Positions 1 through 8,306 of a DNA stretch of 25,530 bases are shown in pieces. Every line of letters begins with the position of its first letter. The stretch's first letter is position 1. Origin of the DNA: SXXK01 sp046074645 (GTDB taxonomy: Bacteria; Planctomycetota; Planctomycetia; Planctomycetales; Planctomycetaceae). Location of the stretch: the NCBI GenBank assembly GCA_046074645.1, contig JBJTOP010000093.1, forward strand, positions 1 through 25,530, given 5' to 3'. The position numbers and the translations under genes were made by a program. Below the pieces are notes generated by a model. The model was given only the letters and a program-made list of their open reading frames with translations. It ran no database searches and was not told the origin of the DNA.

Positions 1-1431
1 GATCTGATTACCACCACAGTCGCCACAATGCCGGAAAAAACAATCCTCTGGGAATGGTGCCTTCCAAAAACCGATCAAAAAACCCCACCACTCCCTTTGT
101 CGCTCACCGGGTCCCAGCCGCAGCTGGAGATCATCCCGTGGGCGCCATTCAATGCCCACCTTGCAGCGTCTTCGGCTGCCAACAGTTTTCAGATTCAGAT
201 TGAGCGCAGCAAAGTGAAGCAGGGTACGTGGAAAGTGAAAGCCGCGCGCGATAAGGAGCAGCATCCCGTCGGCCTGATTCAGCTGAAACCTGCGGACACC
301 GACAATTCAAAAGCCAGCCATGTGCTGGTCTTCGAGTGGGAAGACAATCCCAACGTTGCCGACTTCAGCAGGATCGCTCGCTGGTGCCCACTCGAATTGA
401 AAGCCGGGGGTGTATCGGTCCTCTGTGCGTTGCAGCCCCCTATGAAACTCGAGCAGTTCCCGCTGGACCAGTTCCTGGCCATTGGTTATCAGGATGCGAT
501 GGCGCTGGATGCTGATTCGCTCGGGGCGATAGGTCTCAGCAGCCTGGAGAACGCAGAGTTTGGCATTGAAATCCACAGCGAATCCGCTCAGCCACAACTA
601 TTCGAAACCACTGCCGGGGCCGAAGACATAAAGCTGACTCCTGTACCGGACGGTGGTCTTCAGCGTGCCACCGCACCGAAGTCTGACGAGCCGTCCGTGA
701 TTGTCACCATCCGGTGCCAGCCAACACGAGAGAGCGGCGAAGCCAAATCGCTCCAAATTGCCGCCGACCTCACGGGCGCGATTCCCCACATTCTACTTCG
801 CCTTGCAGATAAGTCGGACGGCAAAAGGTACAACCAACTTAAATTCTTCGCCACGCTGCTCCAGATCGTACCCGGGATGGAAGCAGACTCTAAAGAACTT
901 CAGCAGGCCGTCACCGATCTTCCAAATTTTTCTGAAACAGTGGATTTGAATATCGATAAAGATGTGAAGAAGTCAGGTATCAGCCAGTTTTACAGAGATG
1001 CCGAAAAAGTTTGCGAGCAACTTGAAAGCGGTCCCCTGCCGACTCTCGAGAAATCGCTTCTTGACGCCAAATCGCAGCTCAATGAAGCAATAGATAAGGT
1101 CACGAAGGAAGATCCTCAAACTCCCGAGAAGAAAACGGAGCGAACTGAAGAGCTGGCAAATCTTCAAAAACAACTGAACGAAACCACCGCCGCCATCGCC
1201 GCCACCAAAATTCTGCTGAAAGAAGTCTCCGCTCAGAAGACCTGGTTCGATGCCAAAAGCGAGCCGCACCTGACGCTGCTCAACGACCAGCTTGCCTGGC
1301 TTCGTGCCGCTCGATTGCGAATTGTGTTCTTCGCCAACTTCCCCGATCCTGCCCGTGCCCCCAACAGTACCCGCGGCCGTGTGCGTCTGATGGAGGTTTC
1401 TATATCCGACACTCCGGAGGCATCGCGATGA
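1..1431 (+). CDS. Hypothetical coiled-coil protein, 5'-partial, first visible gene of the motor operon
   Basis: The frame is open from base 1. An ATG occurs at 28 but has no Shine-Dalgarno sequence before it, so the gene probably begins outside the window and this is its C-terminal part (at least 467 aa). I do not recognise the family. The first ~300 residues read as a mixed beta-rich region without a clear motif. Residues ~318-430 (counted from the ATG at 28) are Lys/Glu/Gln/Leu-rich with heptad-like spacing and probably form a coiled coil. The last ~35 residues return to a short hydrophobic strand (LRIVFFANF). No transmembrane segment or signal peptide is visible in the part present. Its stop overlaps the start of the next gene in an ATGA, so the two are almost certainly co-translated and act in the same complex. 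The reading frame is well supported by length and codon use; the function is unknown. Confidence 0.8.
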   Translation, partial: DLITTTVATMPEKTILWEWCLPKTDQKTPPLPLSLTGSQPQLEIIPWAPFNAHLAASSAANSFQIQIERSKVKQGTWKVKAARDKEQHPVGLIQLKPADTDNSKASHVLVFEWEDNPNVADFSRIARWCPLELKAGGVSVLCALQPPMKLEQFPLDQFLAIGYQDAMALDADSLGAIGLSSLENAEFGIEIHSESAQPQLFETTAGAEDIKLTPVPDGGLQRATAPKSDEPSVIVTIRCQPTRESGEAKSLQIAADLTGAIPHILLRLADKSDGKRYNQLKFFATLLQIVPGMEADSKELQQAVTDLPNFSETVDLNIDKDVKKSGISQFYRDAEKVCEQLESGPLPTLEKSLLDAKSQLNEAIDKVTKEDPQTPEKKTERTEELANLQKQLNETTAAIAATKILLKEVSAQKTWFDAKSEPHLTLLNDQLAWLRAARLRIVFFANFPDPARAPNSTRGRVRLMEVSISDTPEASR

Positions 1432-4391
1432 CACTTGCCGAGATTCGCACGCTGCTGCGTTCCATCGAATCCGTGCTTCTGCGTCCGACGACTGCTTCTG
1501 AAGCCGAACTGATTGGTTTGGCAGAGCAGCACGAGGGGATCGTGGTCAAGGTTGCAGAGCGACTTGAGCAGGTCGATCAGCTGCTTCAGAAGGGGCTCCG
1601 CACGGAGGCCATCGAACTCGCAGAGCGCGACCCCAACCTGAACGATCTGCTCACGACGCTCGACTTCCCCGAACTGATTGCGTGGAACGAGCTGCTGCAG
1701 CAACACGACATTCAGCCTGTTCAGGGCATACCAACTGAAGCCGCTGCGGAGCTGAACGACGCCTACCACGCGGCGGGTTCCATCGAACGCCTGCTCCAGC
1801 ATTATCGCACGGTATCGCTGCTGCGGGCACCCCTTGACCGCCGCATTGCGGTGCTGCGTCAGCTGGCGGCAAAGGACACAGCCAACACCATCTGGCAGGC
1901 GGATCTGAAGCACTTTGAGCAGCACCGGCTCCGGGAACTTCGTCAGGAGGTGGAGCAGGCGTCCGCGGCGGGCGACCTCACGACTCTCGCGGCGCTCGAT
2001 GCTGAGATCAACGGTGGCAAATGGTCCACAGAAGTTCCTGCCGCGCTTCGCGAACATGCTCGCAGCACGCACGAGAATCTGCGGCGGCGTCAGGCGACGG
2101 AAGAACTGAAAACGCTCAGTCATCAGCTTTCCGACGCCTATTCCGCCTTCGACCGGCCGACAGGCCAGCGGCTCGAGAAACGTCTGCTGGTGCTGCAGGC
2201 GATTCTGGGCATCGGTCCGGGCCATGCTCTTCTGGACATCGCCGCCCCGGCACTTGTGTGGCTGGAAGACGAACGTCAGAAGGAGCAGGCGGAACAGGAG
2301 TACACGGCGGCCATCCGTGAACTTGAAACGCAGCTTGACGGCCGCACCACTCTGCAGACGCTTGAACGTCTCTATCATCAGGCGACTCGCGGTGGCCAGC
2401 TGCTCCCGCCTGCCCTGCAGGCGCGGCTTGTCGAGCGTCGCAATCAGCTGTTGCGGGATCTGCAGTGGAAGCGGATGCTGACCGGCACCGCAGTGGTGCT
2501 CACACTGCTGCTGGTCGCTGCCGGGATTTCGTGGATGATCTACACGTCCAGTGTCAACCGGACGGTCACGCGTCACGCTGAGCAGCTGAAGCAGTTGCTG
2601 GCGGCGGCCGAAGTTTTTGGTGAACTTGCCCCGACCGAGTCCTACATTGCTGATCTTCGAGCGAACAGTCCGGAACTGCTGCAGACGCCCCAGCTGCGTG
2701 CTCGCGTTTCCGAATTTGAAGCGTTGCTTGCCAGCGAACGGGGGCGCCGGCAGCGTCTGCAGCAGCTGGGACAGTCGATCACTGACGTTGTGGAAGGCCA
2801 GCCCGACCTGCAGCAGCTTGCGGCGGCCGGCACCACGGCGGAAGAGCTTCGCGGTCTGCTGCGATCTGAATCCGAGCGTGCGGAACATGCCCGTCTGGTG
2901 CGGCTCATCAGTACCCGCCGCACGGCCGTCCAGGCATCACTCGACGATGCTTTCAGCACTGAACTTCAGCGTCTCACGACCACCGTAGAGCGTTTGCCTG
3001 CCGACAACCTCGCCGAATACGACAACGCGATTTCAGCCCTCACGGCACTCAACAGCCGTCCCGACGTTTCACTGAATCTGAAATCGCTCGCCAATTCGCT
3101 GCTGCAAAAGGTTCAGGGCGATCGGCGTCTGGCCGCTGAGGCGCTCAAAATGGCGGTTGATCTGCAGCGGATTACCGACGCAGTCGGGCGTGCGCAGGCC
3201 TACGAACAGGCGATGACTCAGTTCATCAGGGACGACCCGGGTCGGGACCGGTCCGTGGCCTTTCAAAAGCTGCTGCAGGAGGAGCTGGCCATCTGGCAGG
3301 CTGCTGAACTCTGGAAACCGCTGCGTCAGGATCTGCGGCGGGCAGATTTTTCGCGGCTGAAGAGTGCTGAGGCGGATCAGCTGCTGCAGCGGTGTGCGGA
3401 CTATCAGAGGAAGTTCGGTCCGCTGAGCGACGAGCTGCAGCAATCGCAGCTCATTCAGGTGCTCAAAAAAATCGCCGGTCGCACCGTGGGTGGTCGATCG
3501 CTGCGTGATCGGGTGCTTGCAATTTTCTCCAGTCCTCTGATCAGCCGCACGTGGCTTGTTCAGACTCAGGGTCGCGGCAATTATTTCTGTTCGCGGGCTC
3601 CTATGGTAAACGGCACGTCCACGGTGACTGTCGAATACTATATCAGTACCAGCGGCACGCAGACGAAGACGACCAATCTGCGGTACACGGATGTTCCTGC
3701 TGCCGCCACGAAGACGACGCCGGAAGAGTGGCTTTCGCCGCAGTCACGGCTGCTGACCACAGTGGAAGACAAGCTGCCTGCCTGGGATCAGCTCAGCTTT
3801 GAGCCAGCGGTTGCCGCCTGTATCCGCGAGATACTCGCGGCCGACACCATCGATCCGATTCTGCGTTTTTACCTGCTTGAAGATGCGCTCAGGCTGGCGG
3901 TTGACGGCAGCGATTTCATGCAGCGGCGGTGTAAGAATTCCCAGGATCAGCTGGCTGCGACGCAGATTTCACGGCTGTTGAACTGGGCAGCGCCCGACGA
4001 CGCGCGGGCCGAGGATGCTCGCTTCAAGGCTGGCCGTGAGCTGGCACGAAGGGGCGCGGAATTGACGGAGGCGCTTGCAGCGGCGGAGGCGGATGCTGCA
4101 CAGCCCGGTCTTGTCGGGCTGCCTCCCGAGCTGTACTGGGTCGGCTGGCTTCACCGCAACGCGGCGGGCGAGTGGATTGTTTCGCTGCGGGCGTCAAACA
4201 ACGCGGCAGTTCAGCGGGGCGGCCGGATGCTGATCTTCCCGCGTACAAGCACGCAGCAGCCCCGCACGGTGGTGCTCGGTCGACTCGAGCCCGGCACGAT
4301 TCTTACGAAGAAAGTTGATGTCCCCCCGGAGCTTGTCCAGGAGGGCCGCCCGGTGTTCCTCGAATTGTCAGAGGAGTCAGCGAATGAGTGA
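1428..4391 (+). CDS. Large single-pass membrane protein with long coiled-coil regions (987 aa), unknown function
   Basis: Starts with ATG at 1428, overlapping the previous stop by 4 bp (ATGA). I recognise no catalytic domain. Residues 1-345 are Leu/Gln/Arg/Glu-rich helices. Residues ~350-372 (MLTGTAVVLTLLLVAAGISW...) are one clear transmembrane helix preceded by positive charges (LQWKR), which by the positive-inside rule puts the N-terminal half in the cytoplasm. Residues ~375-690 are again helical and Gln/Leu-rich, predicted outside the membrane. From ~695 the composition changes to a Thr/Ser/Tyr-rich beta-type segment (VTVEYYISTSGTQTKTTNLRY) followed by a mixed C-terminal domain. This layout suits a scaffold or force-transmitting element linking cytoplasm to envelope, which fits the TolQ-like channel encoded downstream. 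The role is inference; the gene itself is secure. Confidence 0.85.
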   Translation: MTLAEIRTLLRSIESVLLRPTTASEAELIGLAEQHEGIVVKVAERLEQVDQLLQKGLRTEAIELAERDPNLNDLLTTLDFPELIAWNELLQQHDIQPVQGIPTEAAAELNDAYHAAGSIERLLQHYRTVSLLRAPLDRRIAVLRQLAAKDTANTIWQADLKHFEQHRLRELRQEVEQASAAGDLTTLAALDAEINGGKWSTEVPAALREHARSTHENLRRRQATEELKTLSHQLSDAYSAFDRPTGQRLEKRLLVLQAILGIGPGHALLDIAAPALVWLEDERQKEQAEQEYTAAIRELETQLDGRTTLQTLERLYHQATRGGQLLPPALQARLVERRNQLLRDLQWKRMLTGTAVVLTLLLVAAGISWMIYTSSVNRTVTRHAEQLKQLLAAAEVFGELAPTESYIADLRANSPELLQTPQLRARVSEFEALLASERGRRQRLQQLGQSITDVVEGQPDLQQLAAAGTTAEELRGLLRSESERAEHARLVRLISTRRTAVQASLDDAFSTELQRLTTTVERLPADNLAEYDNAISALTALNSRPDVSLNLKSLANSLLQKVQGDRRLAAEALKMAVDLQRITDAVGRAQAYEQAMTQFIRDDPGRDRSVAFQKLLQEELAIWQAAELWKPLRQDLRRADFSRLKSAEADQLLQRCADYQRKFGPLSDELQQSQLIQVLKKIAGRTVGGRSLRDRVLAIFSSPLISRTWLVQTQGRGNYFCSRAPMVNGTSTVTVEYYISTSGTQTKTTNLRYTDVPAAATKTTPEEWLSPQSRLLTTVEDKLPAWDQLSFEPAVAACIREILAADTIDPILRFYLLEDALRLAVDGSDFMQRRCKNSQDQLAATQISRLLNWAAPDDARAEDARFKAGRELARRGAELTEALAAAEADAAQPGLVGLPPELYWVGWLHRNAAGEWIVSLRASNNAAVQRGGRMLIFPRTSTQQPRTVVLGRLEPGTILTKKVDVPPELVQEGRPVFLELSEESANE

Positions 4392-5289
4392 TGTCTGGTA
4401 CGTGCGCGTGCGGGGTGAAGTTCGCGGGCCGATGCCCCATGAAGAACTGCTGTCGCAAATCCGTAAAAAGCGTCTTGGCCGTCACCACGAGGTTTCACGT
4501 GATGGTGTGCAGTGGCAGCGTGCCGGCGAACTGCGGGAACTCTTCGAACCCACGATCTCTGTGCTCCAGCCTGCAGGCGGTGCTTCTGCCGGAGGTTCCG
4601 CAGCCGGAGATGCTCGTGTTGACCCCGCGGGTTCGGTCGGCATGTCACCCCGCGAAACGACCTGGTTCTACGCGAAGGGTGGCAGCCGCAACGGCCCCAT
4701 CTCTGAAACTGAGCTGCTGGCACTGATCGCCGCCGGACAGCTGGCACCAACCGACCTCGTCTGGAGCGAACAGCTTGAATCCTGGACGCCCCTTAAACAG
4801 GTACCGCGGTTGTTCAGCATCGCGAGTAACACCAGCGGCAATGCTCCGCCCCAATCGACCACTCTGTCCCGGGAAGCGGCTTCCATGACCTCCACGCCCA
4901 CCACAGTACCGCTGCTCACCAGCAGTCTGTTTGCATTGCTTTTCGCCTGCATGAGTCTGCTGGCTGTGCCGCTCATTTTTGTGCTGTCCACAGTGATCTC
5001 CGGAAGTGCGGCCTTCAGCTACGCATTGCTGATTCAGGGCGGGGGTGCTGGAGTGGGGATGCTGGCGGTGCTGATTTCCGCGATGATGTACGGTGCGATG
5101 CCGTTGTTTTCCGCAGTCGCCGGTATTTTTGTGGGGCATTATTCGCTCAAGTTTCACCGAGACAACCCTGGCACCCACGTCGGTACTGGCTTTGCGCTTG
5201 CCGCCCTGATTATCTGTTATGCAATCCTCGCCCTCACCGCTCTGGTTGTGCTTGTGAGCGTGATTGTCGCCGGCGTGAAAGCGGCCTGA
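4384..5289 (+). CDS. Membrane protein with two GYF_2 (DUF4339) domains
   Basis: I place the start at the ATG at 4384 (MSDVWYVRVRGEVRGP), which overlaps the preceding stop by 8 bp. The frame can be extended to 4315, but then it runs inside the upstream gene and adds a Ser/Arg-rich tail unlike a GYF domain. Two GYF_2 domains are visible: residues ~4-54 (WYVRVRGEVRGPMP) and ~93-144 (TWFYAKGGSRNGPIS, with W127 and W134). Both show the hallmark W-[FY]-x(5-8)-GP pattern with a following tryptophan. A Ser/Thr/Pro linker leads to hydrophobic segments at ~179-205, ~222-253 and ~268-297. GYF folds bind proline-rich peptides, so this is probably a membrane-anchored adaptor with its N-terminal domains in the cytoplasm. 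Its neighbours are the coiled-coil protein and the channel subunit. The binding partner is unknown; the Pro-rich stretch of the downstream vWA protein (residues ~84-96) is one candidate. Confidence 0.85.
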   Translation: MSDVWYVRVRGEVRGPMPHEELLSQIRKKRLGRHHEVSRDGVQWQRAGELRELFEPTISVLQPAGGASAGGSAAGDARVDPAGSVGMSPRETTWFYAKGGSRNGPISETELLALIAAGQLAPTDLVWSEQLESWTPLKQVPRLFSIASNTSGNAPPQSTTLSREAASMTSTPTTVPLLTSSLFALLFACMSLLAVPLIFVLSTVISGSAAFSYALLIQGGGAGVGMLAVLISAMMYGAMPLFSAVAGIFVGHYSLKFHRDNPGTHVGTGFALAALIICYAILALTALVVLVSVIVAGVKAA

Positions 5290-5317
5290 ACCTCAGCTGC
5301 GGAATTGAAAAACTGCC

Positions 5318-6196
5318 ATGTCACAACCGTCATTTTCACAGCTGCAAAGTCCCGCCTTTGCGATTGCCTGGTACAGCCAGGACATCGAACAGCGTCTGTT
5401 CTTTCGCGGTGGTCGCTTCACCAGCGTGAACACCGTGCTCTCGTTCCTGCTTGCGGCCGTGCTTACGGTCACCTTCTATCTGCTGATCCTGCCTTTTCCA
5501 AAGTTCTGGTTCCACCAGAAATTCATCGGTCAGGGCGTGATTCCTCCGGCTATCGCGTTTTTTACAGCGTGGTGTCTGGCGATTCTGTTTGTGAAATGGC
5601 GAAAGCTGGCCTTGCAGCGGCGCTGCCTGCAGCTGAGTGTGGTGCCCGATGATCCCGATTTTGTGCTGTCGCCGCTGAATGCCAATCGAGTGCTGCAGCG
5701 GATGTCAGAACTGGTTGATGAACCACGACAATTTGTGCTGTTCGACCGCATCTCGATTGCCCTCTGCAATCTGCAGAATATGGGCCGCGTGTCTGATGTG
5801 GATGAAATTCTGCGCAACCAGGGAGATGCCAGCGAAGCGGTTTCTGAATCTTCTTACGTGCTGATCAGCGGATTCCTCTGGGCCATCCCGATTCTGGGCT
5901 TTATTGGCACGGTGCTGGGACTTTCGATTGCGATTGGCGAGTTTGGCAACGTGATGAGTGCCTCCGGACGCGCCGATGCACTTCTGCCGGCTCTTCGCGA
6001 AGTCACCGGCGGACTGGGGCTGGCCTTCGACACGACGCTTGAAGCCCTTGTGGCGGCTCTTTTCATCCAGCTGTGCGTCAGCTTCCTGCGAAAATCCGAA
6101 CAGGAATTTCTTGACAACTGTTCCGAGTACTGTACGAGGCACGTTGTGAATCGCCTGCGGCTGCTGCCATTTCATGCCACAGAGAACCAGCCATGA
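5318..6196 (+). CDS. MotA/TolQ/ExbB-family proton-channel-like protein
   Basis: A 292-aa polytopic protein. Four hydrophobic segments are visible at ~36-59, ~74-93, ~181-205 and ~230-257, with a ~90-residue cytoplasmic-type loop (95-180) between the second and third. The third segment holds the family signature PILGFIGTVLGLS (T198). The fourth holds GLGLAFDTTLEALVAALF (T239, T240), matching the polar-residue helices that line the ion path in ExbB/TolQ/MotA. Family knowledge: such proteins form pentamers around a dimer of ExbD/TolR/MotB-type subunits and use ion motive force to move them. Two candidate partners lie at 7494-9229. It differs from classical ExbB (usually three helices) in having an extra N-terminal helix pair. 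There is a 28-bp gap to the upstream gene, and the stop overlaps the next start (ATGA at 6193). Family assignment is firm; ion specificity and function are unknown. Confidence 0.88.
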   Translation: MSQPSFSQLQSPAFAIAWYSQDIEQRLFFRGGRFTSVNTVLSFLLAAVLTVTFYLLILPFPKFWFHQKFIGQGVIPPAIAFFTAWCLAILFVKWRKLALQRRCLQLSVVPDDPDFVLSPLNANRVLQRMSELVDEPRQFVLFDRISIALCNLQNMGRVSDVDEILRNQGDASEAVSESSYVLISGFLWAIPILGFIGTVLGLSIAIGEFGNVMSASGRADALLPALREVTGGLGLAFDTTLEALVAALFIQLCVSFLRKSEQEFLDNCSEYCTRHVVNRLRLLPFHATENQP

Positions 6197-7485
6197 AAAC
6201 GCAGCTCTGGTACTATCAGAATGCCGCCGCCGAGGTGGGACCTGTCACCGAGGACGAACTGATTTTCCTCGCACGGTCCGGGCAGATCGGACGTCAGACG
6301 ACTGTCAGGGCGGCAGACAGCAAATCGGCATTGTCATTCGCAGAGGCCTTTCCGACCGTGCTGAACCCGCCGGGGGCTGCTTCGCGTTCCGCGAAGTCTC
6401 TCAGTCCGTCCCGACCCGCTGCGGTGTCTGCTCCTGCTGTGGTTTCCGGCCCCACGCCACCCAGCCTCCCACCGCCGCTTCGTTCGTCTGCTGCTGACTC
6501 ACGCACCCGCATCATCGCAGGCACGGCGTTGATTCTGTGTCTGCTGCTGGCATTTTTTATCTGGTGGTTCTGGCCGACAAGTCCGTCCGGAATGGCCGAG
6601 GCGGGAAGCAGTGCGGGTGCGGCTTCAGCGGGTGAACAGCAGGCTGCCGCCACTTCGACAGCGGGTTCCACCGACACCGGGGATGTGTCTGCAGCTGCTG
6701 CCGAGGAGAGCCCTGCGGCGGTCGAAACGACAGCGGCTGCGGATGCCGCGTCAGCCAACGGACCTGCTGCGGATGCATCCGCAGCGGCCGCTGCCGCGAC
6801 GGACAATGCTGCAGCGGATTCCCCTGCGATGGCGGCCGACTCAGCGAGCACTGCGAAGGCGCAGCCGCCCGGTGACTTTGGTCCTGTCGTTGGTGAGCCA
6901 GCGGAGGGCGATCAGGCGGCGGAGGCTGCTGACGGTTTGCTGGTGGGTTCGCGGGGCGACGATCGGTTTGCGATATCGGCGCCTGGGGAAACGACGTTCT
7001 TTGGTCTGCGTGGTCAGGGGCGACGATTCTCGTGGGTGGTGGACTGTTCCGGGAGCATGCAGGGGCCGCCACTGGAGCGGGCGCGTCAGGAGCTGTTGAA
7101 CTCCCTGCGAAAGCTCCCTGAAGGCATGGAGTTTCAGGTGATTTTCTTCGACGACCTGCCGTACAGTTTTCCAGCGAGGGGTTTTGCGCAGATGGACGCA
7201 GCGGCCCTTGCGGAGGCTGAGGGGTTTGTCAACGGGATACAGGGTGGCGGTGGCACGAATGTGATGCAGGGGATGCAGCAGATCTTTTCGCAGAGAAGTC
7301 GTCCCGACACGGCATTTCTGCTGACGGATGGAGAATTCGATCCGACAACACCGGAGTTTATTCAGGACCGGAATCGCGGTGGAAAAGTGAGAATCAACAC
7401 GGTGGCGTTTGTGAATCGGGACGGGGAATCGCTGCTGCGTCAGATTGCGGATGAAAACCGCGGGGATTTTCGTTTTGTGCCATAG
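6193..7485 (+). CDS. GYF_2–TM–Ala-rich linker–von Willebrand factor A domain protein
   Basis: A 430-aa mosaic protein starting in a 4-bp overlap with the channel gene. Residues 1-55 are a GYF_2 domain (LWYYQNAAAEVGPVTEDEL). A Pro/Ser-rich stretch at ~57-104 includes PTPPSLPPPL. Residues ~107-127 form a transmembrane helix ending in FFIWWFW. Residues ~130-250 are an Ala/Asp/Ser low-complexity linker. The C-terminus (~268-430) is a vWA domain with an intact MIDAS metal site: D284-x-S286-x-S288, T355 in GGGGTNV, and D379 in LLTDGEFD. A single helix after a cytoplasmic GYF domain places the vWA domain outside the cytoplasmic membrane. vWA domains with complete MIDAS sites bind ligands through a divalent metal, so this is probably the substrate- or partner-binding part of the machine. 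The high-GC alanine codons of the linker look like slippage-driven expansion rather than foreign DNA. Confidence 0.9.
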   Translation: MKTQLWYYQNAAAEVGPVTEDELIFLARSGQIGRQTTVRAADSKSALSFAEAFPTVLNPPGAASRSAKSLSPSRPAAVSAPAVVSGPTPPSLPPPLRSSAADSRTRIIAGTALILCLLLAFFIWWFWPTSPSGMAEAGSSAGAASAGEQQAAATSTAGSTDTGDVSAAAAEESPAAVETTAAADAASANGPAADASAAAAAATDNAAADSPAMAADSASTAKAQPPGDFGPVVGEPAEGDQAAEAADGLLVGSRGDDRFAISAPGETTFFGLRGQGRRFSWVVDCSGSMQGPPLERARQELLNSLRKLPEGMEFQVIFFDDLPYSFPARGFAQMDAAALAEAEGFVNGIQGGGGTNVMQGMQQIFSQRSRPDTAFLLTDGEFDPTTPEFIQDRNRGGKVRINTVAFVNRDGESLLRQIADENRGDFRFVP

Positions 7486-7490
7486 GTGAT
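7484..7490 (+). promoter_or_regulatory. Shine-Dalgarno sequence favouring the TTG start at 7494
   Basis: AGGTGAT overlaps the last bases of the vWA gene stop and lies 3-4 nt before the TTG at 7494. No purine-rich sequence precedes the in-frame ATG at 7518. This is the main reason for preferring the non-ATG start. Confidence 0.45.
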
Positions 7491-7493
7491 GCA

Positions 7494-8306
7494 TTGGGAC
7501 GTCGACGTCGTTCAGCCATGGCGAAGTTTTCGCTGTTTTCCTTTCAGGACATCATCACGTGCCTGATGGGCATTATGCTGCTGTTGACGCTGCTGATTGC
7601 CATGCAGATTACTGAGCAGCCGATTCGATCGGAGGATCAGGCGGCCGCACGTCGTCAGGAACTGCAGACGATGGTCACGGGGCTGCAGCGGGACATTGAC
7701 CAGCTTGAACAGCAGACTCAGGCCAACAGTCAGCTGCTGGCATCGGGTGCGCTGGCTGATCAGGAGTTGCTGAGTGCCCGCCATCGGCAGGCCATGGCGG
7801 CGCGGCAGGCAGCTGCTGCTGAGCTGCAGCGTCTGCGTTCTGAATCGGTCGCAGCCAGCGGTAGTCTGGCCTCAGTGACCGCGCTGGCCGCTCAGCAGCA
7901 GGCCGACGGAGATCGTGACCGGCAGCGGCTCACAGCCGAGCTGGCTGCGATGAAATCCCGACTGCAGGGGCTCACAGACGGTACTCGAGTAGTCTACAAC
8001 CGTCAAAGCGGTTCGGCAGCGACCTGCTGGATTGTGGAGGTCACCGATGACCGCAGCATTCAGGCAGCACCGCTTGGCCGCAGCCAGAAACCACTCGTAT
8101 TTCCCGGCATCCGCGACGTACTCCGCTGGATTCGCGACGAGCATCGACGCGGCGCAGAATTTCTGATACTGCTGAAGCCCGCTGCCGAGGAAGCTGCGGA
8201 TCTGCTGCCAGGAACTCTGCGGGAAGAACAGATTCCGCATGGCTATGATCTGCTGGGCCAGGATCAGACAGCTCTGGATCCCGATCGGGGGGCTGCCGGA
8301 CTATGA
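7494..8306 (+). CDS. ExbD/TolR-like single-pass subunit with periplasmic coiled coil (first of a pair)
   Basis: Chosen start is TTG at 7494, because AGGTGAT (7484-7490) lies just upstream and the resulting N-terminus MGRRRRSAMAK gives a basic inside anchor. The alternative is ATG at 7518 (MAKFSLF), which has no ribosome-binding sequence. Residues ~17-38 (FQDIITCLMGIMLLLTLLIAM) are one transmembrane helix with an acidic residue, D19, at its start, as in the ExbD/TolR/MotB plug helix. A Gln/Arg/Leu coiled coil follows at ~48-165. The C-terminal ~100 residues (VYNRQSG... AEFLILLKPAA... IPHGYDLLGQD) resemble the small alpha/beta periplasmic domain of ExbD-like proteins seen beside planctomycete TolQ homologues. 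The stop overlaps the next start (ATGA at 8303), suggesting equal production of the two subunits. Subfamily placement is inference from topology and position. Confidence 0.8.
   Translation: MGRRRRSAMAKFSLFSFQDIITCLMGIMLLLTLLIAMQITEQPIRSEDQAAARRQELQTMVTGLQRDIDQLEQQTQANSQLLASGALADQELLSARHRQAMAARQAAAAELQRLRSESVAASGSLASVTALAAQQQADGDRDRQRLTAELAAMKSRLQGLTDGTRVVYNRQSGSAATCWIVEVTDDRSIQAAPLGRSQKPLVFPGIRDVLRWIRDEHRRGAEFLILLKPAAEEAADLLPGTLREEQIPHGYDLLGQDQTALDPDRGAAGL

Noticed and set aside
1233..2888. 551-aa minus-strand open frame antisense to the first two operon genes
   Set aside because: It is the mirror of a GC-biased coiled-coil gene; it crosses the overlap of two well-supported plus-strand genes and its Arg/Gln/Leu-rich translation has no domain or start signal.
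6600..6860. Foreign DNA or repeat element in the Ala-rich region
   Set aside because: It stays in frame within the vWA protein and is explained as a low-complexity linker made of GCN-rich codons.
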